Source: Budorcas taxicolor
Lineage: Eukaryota > Chordata > Mammalia > Artiodactyla > Bovidae
Direction: 5' to 3'
DNA: 64,000 nt
Assembly (NCBI RefSeq): GCF_023091745.1
Contig: NW_026292661.1
Span: 1 to 64,000, forward strand
Below the pieces are notes generated by a model, which was not told the origin of the DNA, ran no database searches, and saw nothing but the letters and a program-made list of their open reading frames with translations. A program made the position numbers and the translations under genes. This document shows, piece by piece, positions 25,801 to 36,800 of this stretch. How positions within the stretch are numbered: the stretch's first letter is position 1; each line of letters starts with the position of its first letter.

Positions 25801-28550
25801 TTCCTCCCGAGCTGCAGCAGTAGTGTCACGCTTCCTGTCACGTGGATCAAGGGATCTGTGGCTTTCCCTCGGGGCTGTCCCTCGAGGCTTTCCCACGAGG
25901 CTTTCCCACAGGGCTGTGCCACGTGCCACCTTGGTGTGAGTCGATCCTCGGCGTGAAAGACGAGCCGGTGAAGGGAAAAGAGGTTCCTCTGGAATGGACT
26001 GAGTCATCTGGGGGACTCTTGGAATGGTGGCACGACCCTGGAGTTCCTCTCGCCGTTCCTGTTGAGAGGGCCTCCTCTTGAGATGCGACGGGAACGCCGG
26101 GAACTCTTTCCCGACGAAGCAGGGAAAGGATCACTCATCTCGAGCTACGAGGCGGAAACGGGGCTCCTCTGGATGTGGGCGGGACCCACGTGATTCCTCT
26201 CGAGTGGAGACGGGTATGTCGGGGAACTTCTTGATTTGCACCAAGGGTGTGAAGGACCCTTTCGAAGTTCCAGAGGGGAGGTGTGATCAGCCTCGAGACG
26301 CCTCAGCGGAAATGGGCCTCATCTCGCCTGGAGGGGAGAACCTCCTGGATTTTCTCGAGTTGCGGCACGTCTTCTCGAGTTACGACGGGGACCTCAGGGA
26401 CCCGCTCTGCTGGCCTCAGGAAAGGCCAGTCCCCATGCGAGTTGCCCGGGGACCTCTCGGGATTCCTCTCCCGTCCATGCCGGGGCCTCAGTCCTTGTGT
26501 GGAGTCGGGACCGGAACCTGAGGATTCCTCTCCAGTGTTGCCATGGATCTTGGGGCGCTTCTGAGTCTCCCCAGGGGAGTCAGGCCTCGTCTCTTTTGGG
26601 GGCATGCACGTGCGCTTACCTCCTGAGCTGCAGCAGTAGTGTCACGCTTCCTGTCACGTGGATCTAGGGATCTGTGGCTTTCCCTCGAGGCTGTCCCTCG
26701 AGGCTTTCCCACGAGGCTTTCCCACAGGGCTGTGCCACGTGCCACCTTGGTGTGAGTCGATCCTCGGCGTGAAAGACGAGCCGGTGAAGGGAAAAGAGGT
26801 TCCTCTGGAATGGACTGAGACATCTGGGGGACTCTTGGAATGGTGGCACGACCCTGGAGTTCCTCTCGCCGTTCCTGTTGAGAGGGCCTCCTCTTGAGAT
26901 GCGACGGGAACGCCGGGAACTCTTTCCCGACGAAGCAGGGAAAGGATCCCTCATCTCGAGCTACGAGGAGGAAACGGGGCTCCTCTGGATGTGGGCGGGA
27001 CCCTCGTGATTCCTCTCGAGTGGAGACGGGTATGTCGGGGAACTTCTTGATTTGCACCAAGGGTGTGAAGGACCCTTTCAAAGTTCCAGAGGTGAGGTGT
27101 GATCAGCCTAGAGACGCCTCAGCGGAAATGGGCCTCATCTCGCCTGGAGGGGAGAACCTCCTGGATTTTCTCCAGTTGCGGCAGGTCTTCTCGAGTTACG
27201 ACGGGGACCACAGGGACCCGCTCTGGTGGCCTCAGGAAAGGCCAGTCCCCATGCGAGTTGCTAGGGGACCTCTCGGGATTCCTCTCCCGTCCATGCCGGG
27301 GCCTCAGTCCTTGTGTGGAGTCGGGGCCGGAATCTGAGGATTCCTCTCCAGTGTTGCCATGGATCTTGGGGTGCTTCTGAGTCTCCCCAGGGGAGTCAGG
27401 CCTCGTCTCTTTTGGGGGCATGCACGTGCACTTTCCTCCCGAGCTGCAGCAGTAGTGTCACGCATCCTGTCACGTGGATCAAGGGATCTGTGGCTTTCCC
27501 TCGAGGCTGTCCCTCGAGGCTTTCCCACGAGGCTTTCCCACAGGGCTGTGCCACGTGCCACCTTGGTGTGAGTCGATCCTCGGCGTGAAAGACGAGCCGG
27601 TGAAGGGAAAAGAGGTTCCTCTGGAATGGACTGAGACATCTGGGGGACTCTTGGAATGGTGGCACGACCCTGGAGTTCCTCTCGCCGTTCCTGTTGAGAG
27701 GGCCTCCTCTTGAGATGCGACGGGAAGGCCGGGAACTCTTTCCCGACGAAGCAGGGAAAGGATCCCTCATCTCGAGCTATGAGGCGGAAACGGGGCTCCT
27801 ATGGATGTGGGCGGGACCCTCGTGATTCCTCTCGAGTGGAGACGGGTATGTCGGGGAACTTCTTGATTTGCACCAAGGGTGTGAAGGACCCTTTCGAAGT
27901 TCCAGAGGTGAGGTGTGATCAGCCTCGAGACGCCTCAGCGGAAATGGGCCTCATCTCGCCTGGAGGGGAGAACCTCCTGGATTTTCTCGAGTTGCGGCAG
28001 GTCTTCTCGAGTTACGACGGGGACCTCAGGGACCCGCTCTGGTGGCCTCAGGAAAGGCCAGTCCCCATGCGAGTTGCTAGGGGACCTCTGGGGATTCCTC
28101 TCCCGTCCATGCCGGGGCCTCAGTCCTTGTGTGGAGTCGGGGCCGGAACCTGAGGATTCCTCTCCAGTGTTGCCATGGATCTTGGGGTGCTTCTGAGTCT
28201 CCCCAGGGGAGTCAGGCCTCGTCTCGAGTGGGGGCATGCACGTTCGCTTTCCTCCCGAGCTGCAGCAGTAGTGTCACGCTTCCTGTCACGTGGATCAAGG
28301 GATCTGTGGCTTTCCCTCGAGGCTGTCCCTCGAGGCTTTCCCACGAGGCTTTCCCACAGGGCTGTGCCACGTGCCACCTTGGTGTGAGTCGATCCTCGGC
28401 GTGAAAGACGAGCCGGTGAAGGGAAAAGAGGTTCCTCTGGAATGGACTGAGACATCTGGGGGACTCTTGGAATGGTGGCACGACCCTGGAGTTCCTCTCG
28501 CCGTTCCTGTTGAGAGGGCCTCCTCTTGAGATGCGACGGGAAAGCCGGGA
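16801..28550 (+). repeat. Mosaic satellite region with 3-, 4- and 5-monomer spacings
   Basis: Shared variants recur at several spacings, so no single higher-order unit fits. About 22096-23683 recurs at 24544-26131 (shift 2448, three units) with about three substitutions. About 23690-24630 recurs near 26954-27894 (shift 3264, four units), sharing GAGGAGGAAACGG, GGAATCTGAGG and CTATGAGG. About 16800-17300 resembles 20880-21380 (shift 4080, five units), both with CTTTTGGG and CGGGAAGGCC. A rarer pair, GGATCACTC with GACCCACGTG, occurs near 17970 and again near 26130, ten units apart. Most units here carry CTCCAGTTG and GACCACAGGG, and TCGGGGCTGTCC marks a subset (17711, 18527, 21791, 23423, 25871). 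Confidence 0.85.
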
Positions 28551-31500
28551 ACTCTTTCCCGACGAAGCAGGGAAAGGATCCCTCATCTCGAGCTACGAGG
28601 CGGAAACGGGGCTCCTCTGGATGTGGGCGGGACCCTCGTGATTCCTCTCGAGTGGAGACGGCTAGGTCGGGGAACTTCTTGATTTGCACCAAGGGTGTGA
28701 AGGACCCTTTCGAAGTTCCAGAGGTGAGGTGTGATCAGCCTCGAGACGCCTCAGCGGAAATGGGCCTCATCTCGCCTGGAGGGGAGAACCTCCTGGATTT
28801 TCTCGAGTTGCGGCAGGTCTTCTCGAGTTACGACGGGGACCTCAGGGACCCGCTCTGGTGGCCTCAGGAAAGGCCAGCCCCATGTGAGTTGCTAGGGGAC
28901 CTCTCGGGATTCCTCTCCCGTCCATGCCGGGGCCTCAGTCCTTGTGTGGAGTCGGGGCCGGAACCTGAGGATTCCTCTCCAGTGTTGCCATGGATCTTGG
29001 GGTGCTTCTGAGTCTCCCCAGGGGAGTCAGGCCTCGTCTCGAGTGGGGGCATGCACGTGCGCTTTCCTCCCGAGCTGCAGCAGTAGTGTCACGCTTCCTG
29101 TCACGTGGATCAAGGGATCTGTGGCTTTCCCTCGAGGCTGTCCCTCGAGGCTTTCCCACGAGGCTTTCCCACAGGGCTGCGCCACGTGCCACCTTGGTGT
29201 GAGTCGATCCTCGGCGTGAAAGACGAGCCGGTGAAGGGAAAAGAGGTTCCTGTGGAATGGACTGAGACATCTGGGGGACTCTTGGAATGGTGGCACGACC
29301 CTGGAGTTCCTCTCGCCGTTCCTGTTGAGAGGGCCTCCTCTTGAGATGCGACGGGAACGCCGGGAACTCTTTCCCGACGAAGCAGGGAAAGGATCCCTCA
29401 TCTCGAGCTACGAGGCGGAAACGGGGCTCCTCTGGATGTGGGCGGGACCCTCGTGATTCCTCTCGAGTGGAGACGGGTATGTCGGGGAACTTCTTGATTT
29501 GCACCAAGGGTGTGAAGGACCCTTTCGAAGTTCCAGAGGTGAGGTGTGATCAGCCTCGAGACGCCTCAGCCGAAATGGGCCTCATCTCGCCTGGAGGGGA
29601 GAACCTCCTGGATTTTCTCGAGTTGCGGCAGGTCTTCTCGAGTTACGACGGGGACCGCAGGGACCCGCTCTGGTGGCCTCAGGAAAGGCCAGTCCCCATG
29701 CGAGTTGCTAGGGGACCTCTCGGGATTCCTCTCCCGTCCATGCCGGGGCCTCAGTCCTTGTGTGGAGTCGGGGCCGGAACCTGAGGATTCCTCTCCAGTG
29801 TTGCCATGGATCTTGGGGTGCTTCTGAGTCTCCCCAGGGGAATCAGGCCTCGTCTCGAGTGGGGGCATGCACGTGCGCTTTCCTCCCGAGCTGCAGCACT
29901 AGTGTCACGCTTCCTGTCACGTGGATCAAGGGATCTGTGGCTTTCCCTCGAGGCTGTCCCTCGAGGCTTTCCCACGTGGCTTTCCCACAGGGCTGTGCCA
30001 CGTGCCACCTTGGTGTGAGTCGATCCTCGGCGTGAAAGACGAGCCGGTGAAGGGAAAAGAGGTTCCTGTGGAATGGACTGAGACATCTGTGGGACTCTTG
30101 GATGGTGGCACGACCCTGGAGTTCCTCTCGCCGTTCCTGTTGAGAGGGCCTCCTCTTGAGATGCGACGGGAACGCCGGGAACTCTTTCCCGACGAAGCAG
30201 GGAAAGGATCCCTCATTTCGAGCTACGAGGCGAAAACGGGGCTCCTCTGGATGTGGGCGGGACCCTCGTGATTCCTCTCGAGTGGAGACGGCTAGGTCGG
30301 GGAACTTCTTGATTTGCACCAAGGGTGTGAAGGACCCTTTGGAAGTTCCAGAGGTGAGGTGTGATCAGCCTCGAGACGCCTCAGCGGAAATGGGCCTCAT
30401 CTCGCCTGGAGGGGAGAACCTCCTGGATTTTCTCGAGTTGCGGCAGGTCTTCTCGAGTTACGACGGGGACCGCAGGGACCCGCTCTGGTGGCCTCAGGAA
30501 AGGCCAGTCCCCATGCGAGTTGCTAGGGGACCTCTCGGGATTCCTCTCCCGTCCATGCCGGGGCCTCAGTCCTTGTGTGGAGTCGGGGCCGGAACCTGAG
30601 GATTCCTCTCCAGTGTTGCCATGGATCTTGGGGTGCTTCTGAGTCTCCCCAGGGGAGTCAGGCCTCGTCTCGAGTGGGGGCATGCACGTGCGCTTTCCTC
30701 CCGAGCTGCAGCAGTAGTGTCACGCTTCCTGTCACGTGGATCAAGGGATCTGTGGCTTTCCCTCGAGGCTGTCCCTCGAGGCTTTCCCACGAGGCTTTCC
30801 CACAGGGCTGTGCCACGTGCCACCTTGGTGTGAGTCGATCCTCGGCGTGAAAGACGAGCCCGTGAAGGGAAAAGAGGTTCCTCTGGAATGGACTGAGACA
30901 TCTGGGGGACTCTTGGAATGGTGGCACGACCCTGGAGTTCCTCTCGCCGTTCCTGTAGAGAGGGCCTCCTCTTGAGATGCGACGGGAACGCCGGGAACTC
31001 TTTCCCGACGAAGCAGGGAAAGGATCCCTCATCTCGAGCTACGAGGCGGAAACGGGGCTCCACTGGATGTGGGCGGGACTCTCGTGATTCCTCTCGAATG
31101 GAGACGGGTATGTCGGGGAACTTCTTGATTTGCACCAAGGGTGTGAAGGACCCTTTCGAAGTTCCAGAGGTGAGGTGTGATCAGCCTGGAGACGCCTCAG
31201 CGGAAATGGGCCTCATCTCGCCTGGAGGGGAGAACCTCCTGGATTTTCTCGAGTTGCGGCAGGTCTTCTCGAGTTACGACGGGGACCTCAGGGACCCGCT
31301 CTGGTGGCCTCAGGAAAGGCCAGTCCCCATGCGAGTTGCTAGGGGACCTCTCGGGATTCCTCTCCCGTCCATGCCGGGGCCTCAGTCCTTGTGTGGAGTC
31401 GGGGACGGAACCTGAGGATTCCTCTCCAGTGTTGCCATGGATCTTGGGGTGCTTCTGAGTCTCCCCAGGGGAATCAGGCCTCGTCTCGAGTGGGGGCATG

Positions 31501-34500
31501 CACGTGCGCTTTCCTCCCGAGCTGCAGCACTAGTGTCACGCTTCCTGTCACGTGGATCAAGGGATCTGTGGCTTTCCCTCGAGGCTGTCCCTCGAGGCTT
31601 TCCCACGTGGCTTTCCCACAGGGCTGTGCCACGTGCCACCTTGGTGTGAGTCGATCCTCGGCGTGAAAGACGAGCCGGTGAAGGGAAAAGAGGTTCCTGT
31701 GGAATGGACTGAGACATCTGTGGGACTCTTGGATGGTGGCACGACCCTGGAGTTCCTCTCGCCGTTACTGTTGAGAGGGCCTCCTCTTGAGATGCGACGG
31801 GAACGCCGGGAACTCTTTCCCGACGAAGCAGGGAAAGGATCCCTCATCTCGAGCTACGAGGCGGAAACGGGGCTCCTCTGGATGTGGGCGGGACCCTCGT
31901 GATTCCTCTCGAGTGGAGACGGCTAGGTCGGGGAACTTCTTGATTTGCACCAAGGGTGTGAAGGACCCTTTGGAAGTTCCAGAGGTGAGGTGTGATCAGC
32001 CTCGAGACGCCTCAGCGGAAATGGGCCTCATCTCGCCTGGAGGGGAGAACCTCCTGGATTTTCTCGAGTTGCGGCAGGTCTTCTCGAGTTACGACGGGGA
32101 CCTCAGGGACCCGCTCTGGTGGCCTCAGGAAAGGCCAGCCCCATGTGAGTTGCTAGGGGACCTCTCGGGATTCCTCTCCCGTCCATGCCGGGGCCTCAGT
32201 CCTTGTGTGGAGTCGGGGCCGGAACCTGAGGATTCCTCTCCAGTGTTGCCATGGATCTTGGGGTGCTTCTGAGTTTCCCCAGGGGAGTCAGGCCTCGTCT
32301 CGAGTGGGGGCATGCACGTGCGCTTTCCTCCCGAGCTGCAGCAGTAGTGTCACGCTTCCTGTCACGTGGATCAAGGGATCTGTGGCTTTCCCTCGAAGCT
32401 GTCCCTCGAGGCTTTCCCACGAGGCTTTCCCACAGGGCTGCGCCACGTGCCACCTTGGTGTGAGTCGATCCTCGGCGTGAAAGACGAGCCGGTGAAGGGA
32501 AAAGAGGTTCCTGTGGAATGGACTGAGACATCTGGGGGACTCTTGGAATGGTGGCACGACCCTGGAGTTCCTCTCGCCGTTCCTGTTGAGAGGGCCTCCT
32601 CTTGAGATGCGACGGGAACGCCGGGAACTCTTTCCCGACGAAGCAGGGAAAGGATCCCTCATCTCGAGCTACGAGGCGGAAACGGGGCTCCTCTGGATGT
32701 GGGCGGGACCCTCGTGATTCCTCTCGAGTGGAGACGGCTAGGTCGGGGAACTTCTTGATTTGCACCAAGGGTGTGAAGGACCCTTTCGAAGTTCCAGAGG
32801 TGAGGTGTGATCAGCCTCGAGACGCCTCAGCGGAAATGGGCCTCATCTCGCCTGGAGGGGAGAACCTCCTGGATTTTCTCGAGTTGCGGCAGGTCTTCTC
32901 GAGTTACGACGGGGACCTCAGGGACCCGCTCTGGTGGCCTCAGGAAAGGCCAGCCCCATGTGAGTTGCTAGGGGACCTCTCGGGATTCCTCTCCCGTCCA
33001 TGCCGGGGCCTCAGTCCTTGTGTGGAGTCGGGGCCGGAACCTGAGGATTCCTCTCCAGTGTTGCCATGGATCTTGGGGTGCTTCTGAGTCTCCCCAGGGG
33101 AGTCAGGCCTCGTCTCGAGTGGGGGCATGCACGTGCGCTTTCCTCCCGAGCTGCAGCAGTAGTGTCACGCTTCCTGTCACGTGGATCAAGGGATCTGTGG
33201 CTTTCCCTCGAGGCTGTCCCTCGAGGCTTTCCCACGAGGCTTTCCCACAGGGCTGCGCCACGTGCCACCTTGGTGTGAGTCGATCCTCGGCGTGAAAGAC
33301 GAGCCGGTGAAGGGAAAAGAGGTTCCTGTGGAATGGACTGAGACATCTGGGGGACTCTTGGAATGGTGGCACGACCCTGGAGTTCCTCTCGCCGTTCCTG
33401 TTGAGAGGGCCTCCTCTTGAGATGCGACGGGAACGCCGGGAACTCTTTCCCGACGAAGCAGGGAAAGGATCCCTCATCTCGAGCTACGAGGCGGAAACGG
33501 GGCTCCTCTGGATGTGGGCGGGACCCTCGTGATTCCTCTCGAGTGGAGACGGGTATGTCGGGGAACTTCTTGATTTGCACCAAGGGTGTGAAGGACCCTT
33601 TCGAAGTTCCAGAGGTGAGGTGTGATCAGCCTCGAGATGCCTCAGCCGAAATGGGCCTCATCTCGCCTGGAGGGGAGAACCTCCTGGATTTTCTCGAGTT
33701 GCGGCAGGTCTTCTCGAGTTACGACGGGGACCGCAGGGACCCGCTCTGGTGGCCTCAGGAAAGGCCAGTCCCCATGCGAGTTGCTAGGGGACCTCTCGGG
33801 ATTCCTCTCCCGTCCATGCCGGGGCCTCAGTCCTTGTGTGGAGTCGGGGCCGGAACCTGAGGATTCCTCTCCAGTGTTGCCATGGATCTTGGGGTGCTTC
33901 TGAGTCTCCCCAGGGGAATCAGGCCTCGTCTCGAGTGGGGGCATGCACGTGCGCTTTCCTCCCGAGCTGCAGCACTAGTGTCACGCTTCCTGTCACGTGG
34001 ATCAAGGGATCTGTGGCTTTCCCTCGAGGCTGTCCCTCGAGGCTTTCCCACGTGGCTTTCCCACAGGGCTGTGCCACGTGCCACCTTGGTGTGAGTCGAT
34101 CCTCGGCGTGAAAGACGAGCCGGTGAAGGGAAAAGAGGTTCCTGTGGAATGGACTGAGACATCTGTGGGACTCTTGGATGGTGGCACGACCCTGGAGTTC
34201 CTCTCGCCGTTCCTGTTGAGAGGGCCTCCTCTTGAGATGCGACGGGAACGCCGGGAACTCTTTCCCGACGAAGCAGGGAAAGGATCCCTCATTTCGAGCT
34301 ACGAGGCGAAAACGGGGCTCCTCTGGATGTGGGCGGGACCCTCGTGATTCCTCTCGAGTGGAGACGGCTAGGTCGGGGAACTTCTTGATTTGCACCAAGG
34401 GTGTGAAGGACCCTTTGGAAGTTCCAGAGGTGAGGTGTGATCAGCCTCGAGACGCCTCAGCGGAAATGGGCCTCATCTCGCCTGGAGGGGAGAACCTCCT

Positions 34501-36800
34501 GGATTTTCTCGAGTTGCGGCAGGTCTTCTCGAGTTACGACGGGGACCGCAGGGACCCGCTCTGGTGGCCTCAGGAAAGGCCAGTCCCCATGCGAGTTGCT
34601 AGGGGACCTCTCGGGATTCCTCTCCCGTCCATGCCGGGGCCTCAGTCCTTGTGTGGAGTCGGGGCCGGAACCTGAGGATTCCTCTCCAGTGTTGCCATGG
34701 ATCTTGGGGTGCTTCTGAGTCTCCCCAGGGGAGTCAGGCCTCGTCTCGAGTGGGGGCATGCACGTGCGCTTTCCTCCCGAGCTGCAGCAGTAGTGTCACG
34801 CTTCCTGTCACGTGGATCAAGGGATCTGTGGCTTTCCCTCGAGGCTGTCCCTCGAGGCTTTCCCACGAGGCTTTCCCACAGGGCTGTGCCACGTGCCACC
34901 TTGGTGTGAGTCGATCCTCGGCGTGAAAGACGAGCCCGTGAAGGGAAAAGAGGTTCCTCTGGAATGGACTGAGACATCTGGGGGACTCTTGGAATGGTGG
35001 CACGACCCTGGAGTTCCTCTCGCCGTTCCTGTAGAGAGGGCCTCCTCTTGAGATGCGACGGGAACGCCGGGAACTCTTTCCCGACGAAGCAGGGAAAGGA
35101 TCCCTCATCTCGAGCTACGAGGCGGAAACGGGGCTCCACTGGATGTGGGCGGGACTCTCGTGATTCCTCTCGAATGGAGACGGGTATGTCGGGGAACTTC
35201 TTGATTTGCACCAAGGGTGTGAAGGACCCTTTCGAAGTTCCAGAGGTGAGGTGTGATCAGCCTGGAGACGCCTCAGCGGAAATGGGCCTCATCTCGCCTG
35301 GAGGGGAGAACCTCCTGGATTTTCTCGAGTTGCGGCAGGTCTTCTCGAGTTACGACGGGGACCTCAGGGACCCGCTCTGGTGGCCTCAGGAAAGGCCAGT
35401 CCCCATGCGAGTTGCTAGGGGACCTCTCGGGATTCCTCTCCCGTCCATGCCGGGGCCTCAGTCCTTGTGTGGAGTCGGGGCCGGAACCTGAGGATTCCTC
35501 TCCAGTGTTGCCATGGATCTTGGGGTGCTTCTGAGTCTCCCCAGGGGAATCAGGCCTCGTCTCGAGTGGGGGCATGCACGTGCGCTTTCCTCCCGAGCTG
35601 CAGCACTAGTGTCACGCTTCCTGTCACGTGGATCAAGGGATCTGTGGCTTTCCCTCGAGGCTGTCCCTCGAGGCTTTCCCACGTGGCTTTCCCACAGGGC
35701 TGTGCCACGTGCCACCTTGGTGTGAGTCGATCCTCGGCGTGAAAGACGAGCCGGTGAAGGGAAAAGAGGTTCCTGTGGAATGGACTGAGACATCTGTGGG
35801 ACTCTTGGATGGTGGCACGACCCTGGAGTTCCTCTCGCCGTTACTGTTGAGAGGGCCTCCTCTTGAGATGCGACGGGAACGCCGGGAACTCTTTCCCGAC
35901 GAAGCAGGGAAAGGATCCCTCATCTCGAGCTACGAGGCGGAAACGGGGCTCCTCTGGATGTGGGCGGGACCCTCGTGATTCCTCTCGAGTGGAGACGGCT
36001 AGGTCGGGGAACTTCTTGATTTGCACCAAGGGTGTGAAGGACCCTTTGGAAGTTCCAGAGGTGAGGTGTGATCAGCCTCGAGACGCCTCAGCGGAAATGG
36101 GCCTCATCTCGCCTGGAGGGGAGAACCTCCTGGATTTTCTCGAGTTGCGGCAGGTCTTCTCGAGTTACGACGGGGACCTCAGGGACCCGCTATGGTGGCC
36201 TCAGGAAAGGCCAGCCCCATGTGAGTTGCTAGGGGACCTCTCGGGATTCCTCTCCCGTCCATGCCGGGGCCTCAGTCCTTGTGTGGAGTCGGGGCCGGAA
36301 CCTGAGGATTCCTCTCCAGTGTTGCCATGGATCTTGGGGTGCTTCTGAGTTTCCCCAGGGGAGTCAGGCCTCGTCTCGAGTGGGGGCATGCACGTGCGCT
36401 TTCCTCCCGAGCTGCAGCAGTAGTGTCACGCTTCCTGTCACGTGGATCAAGGGATCTGTGGCTTTCCCTCGAAGCTGTCCCTCGAGGCTTTCCCACGAGG
36501 CTTTCCCACAGGGCTGCGCCACGTGCCACCTTGGTGTGAGTCGATCCTCGGCGTGAAAGACGAGCCGGTGAAGGGAAAAGAGGTTCCTGTGGAATGGACT
36601 GAGACATCTGGGGGACTCTTGGAATGGTGGCACGACCCTGGAGTTCCTCTCGCCGTTCCTGTTGAGAGGGCCTCCTCTTGAGATGCGACGGGAACGCCGG
36701 GAACTCTTTCCCGACGAAGCAGGGAAAGGATCCCTCATCTCGAGCTACGAGGCGGAAACGGGGCTCCTCTGGATGTGGGCGGGACCCTCGTGATTCCTCT
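28551..36800 (+). repeat. Five-monomer higher-order repeat (4076 bp), two copies
   Basis: About 28551-32720 and 32627-36800 match with a shift of 4076 bp, which is five units less four single-base deletions. Paired variants include CAGCCCCATGTG (28877 and 32953), CTGCGCCACG, TTCCTGTGGAATGG, CAGCCGAAATGG (29568 and 33644), GGGGAATCAGG, CCCACGTGGC, CTTGGATGGTGG (30098 and 34174), TCATTTCGAG, GAGGCGAAAACGG (30231 and 34307), GAGCCCGTG, CTGTAGAGAGG and CTCCACTGG. Differences I noticed are GAGACGCC versus GAGATGCC (33635), GGGGACGG versus GGGGCCGG (31405 versus 35481) and GCTCTGG versus GCTATGG (36191). That is only a handful over 4 kb. Unit lengths of 814, 815 and 816 bp alternate in the same order in both copies. 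Confidence 0.92.
29973..29978. promoter_or_regulatory. Extra (fourth) E-box in a monomer subfamily
   Basis: A single A-to-T change in the third 13-mer turns CCCACGAGG into CCCACGTGG and so creates a fourth CACGTG. The same change occurs at 31604-31609 and in the units near 34049, 35680, 37310 and 38941, always together with CTTGGATGGTGG and GGGGAATCA. It is a diagnostic marker for that subfamily. Confidence 0.45.
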
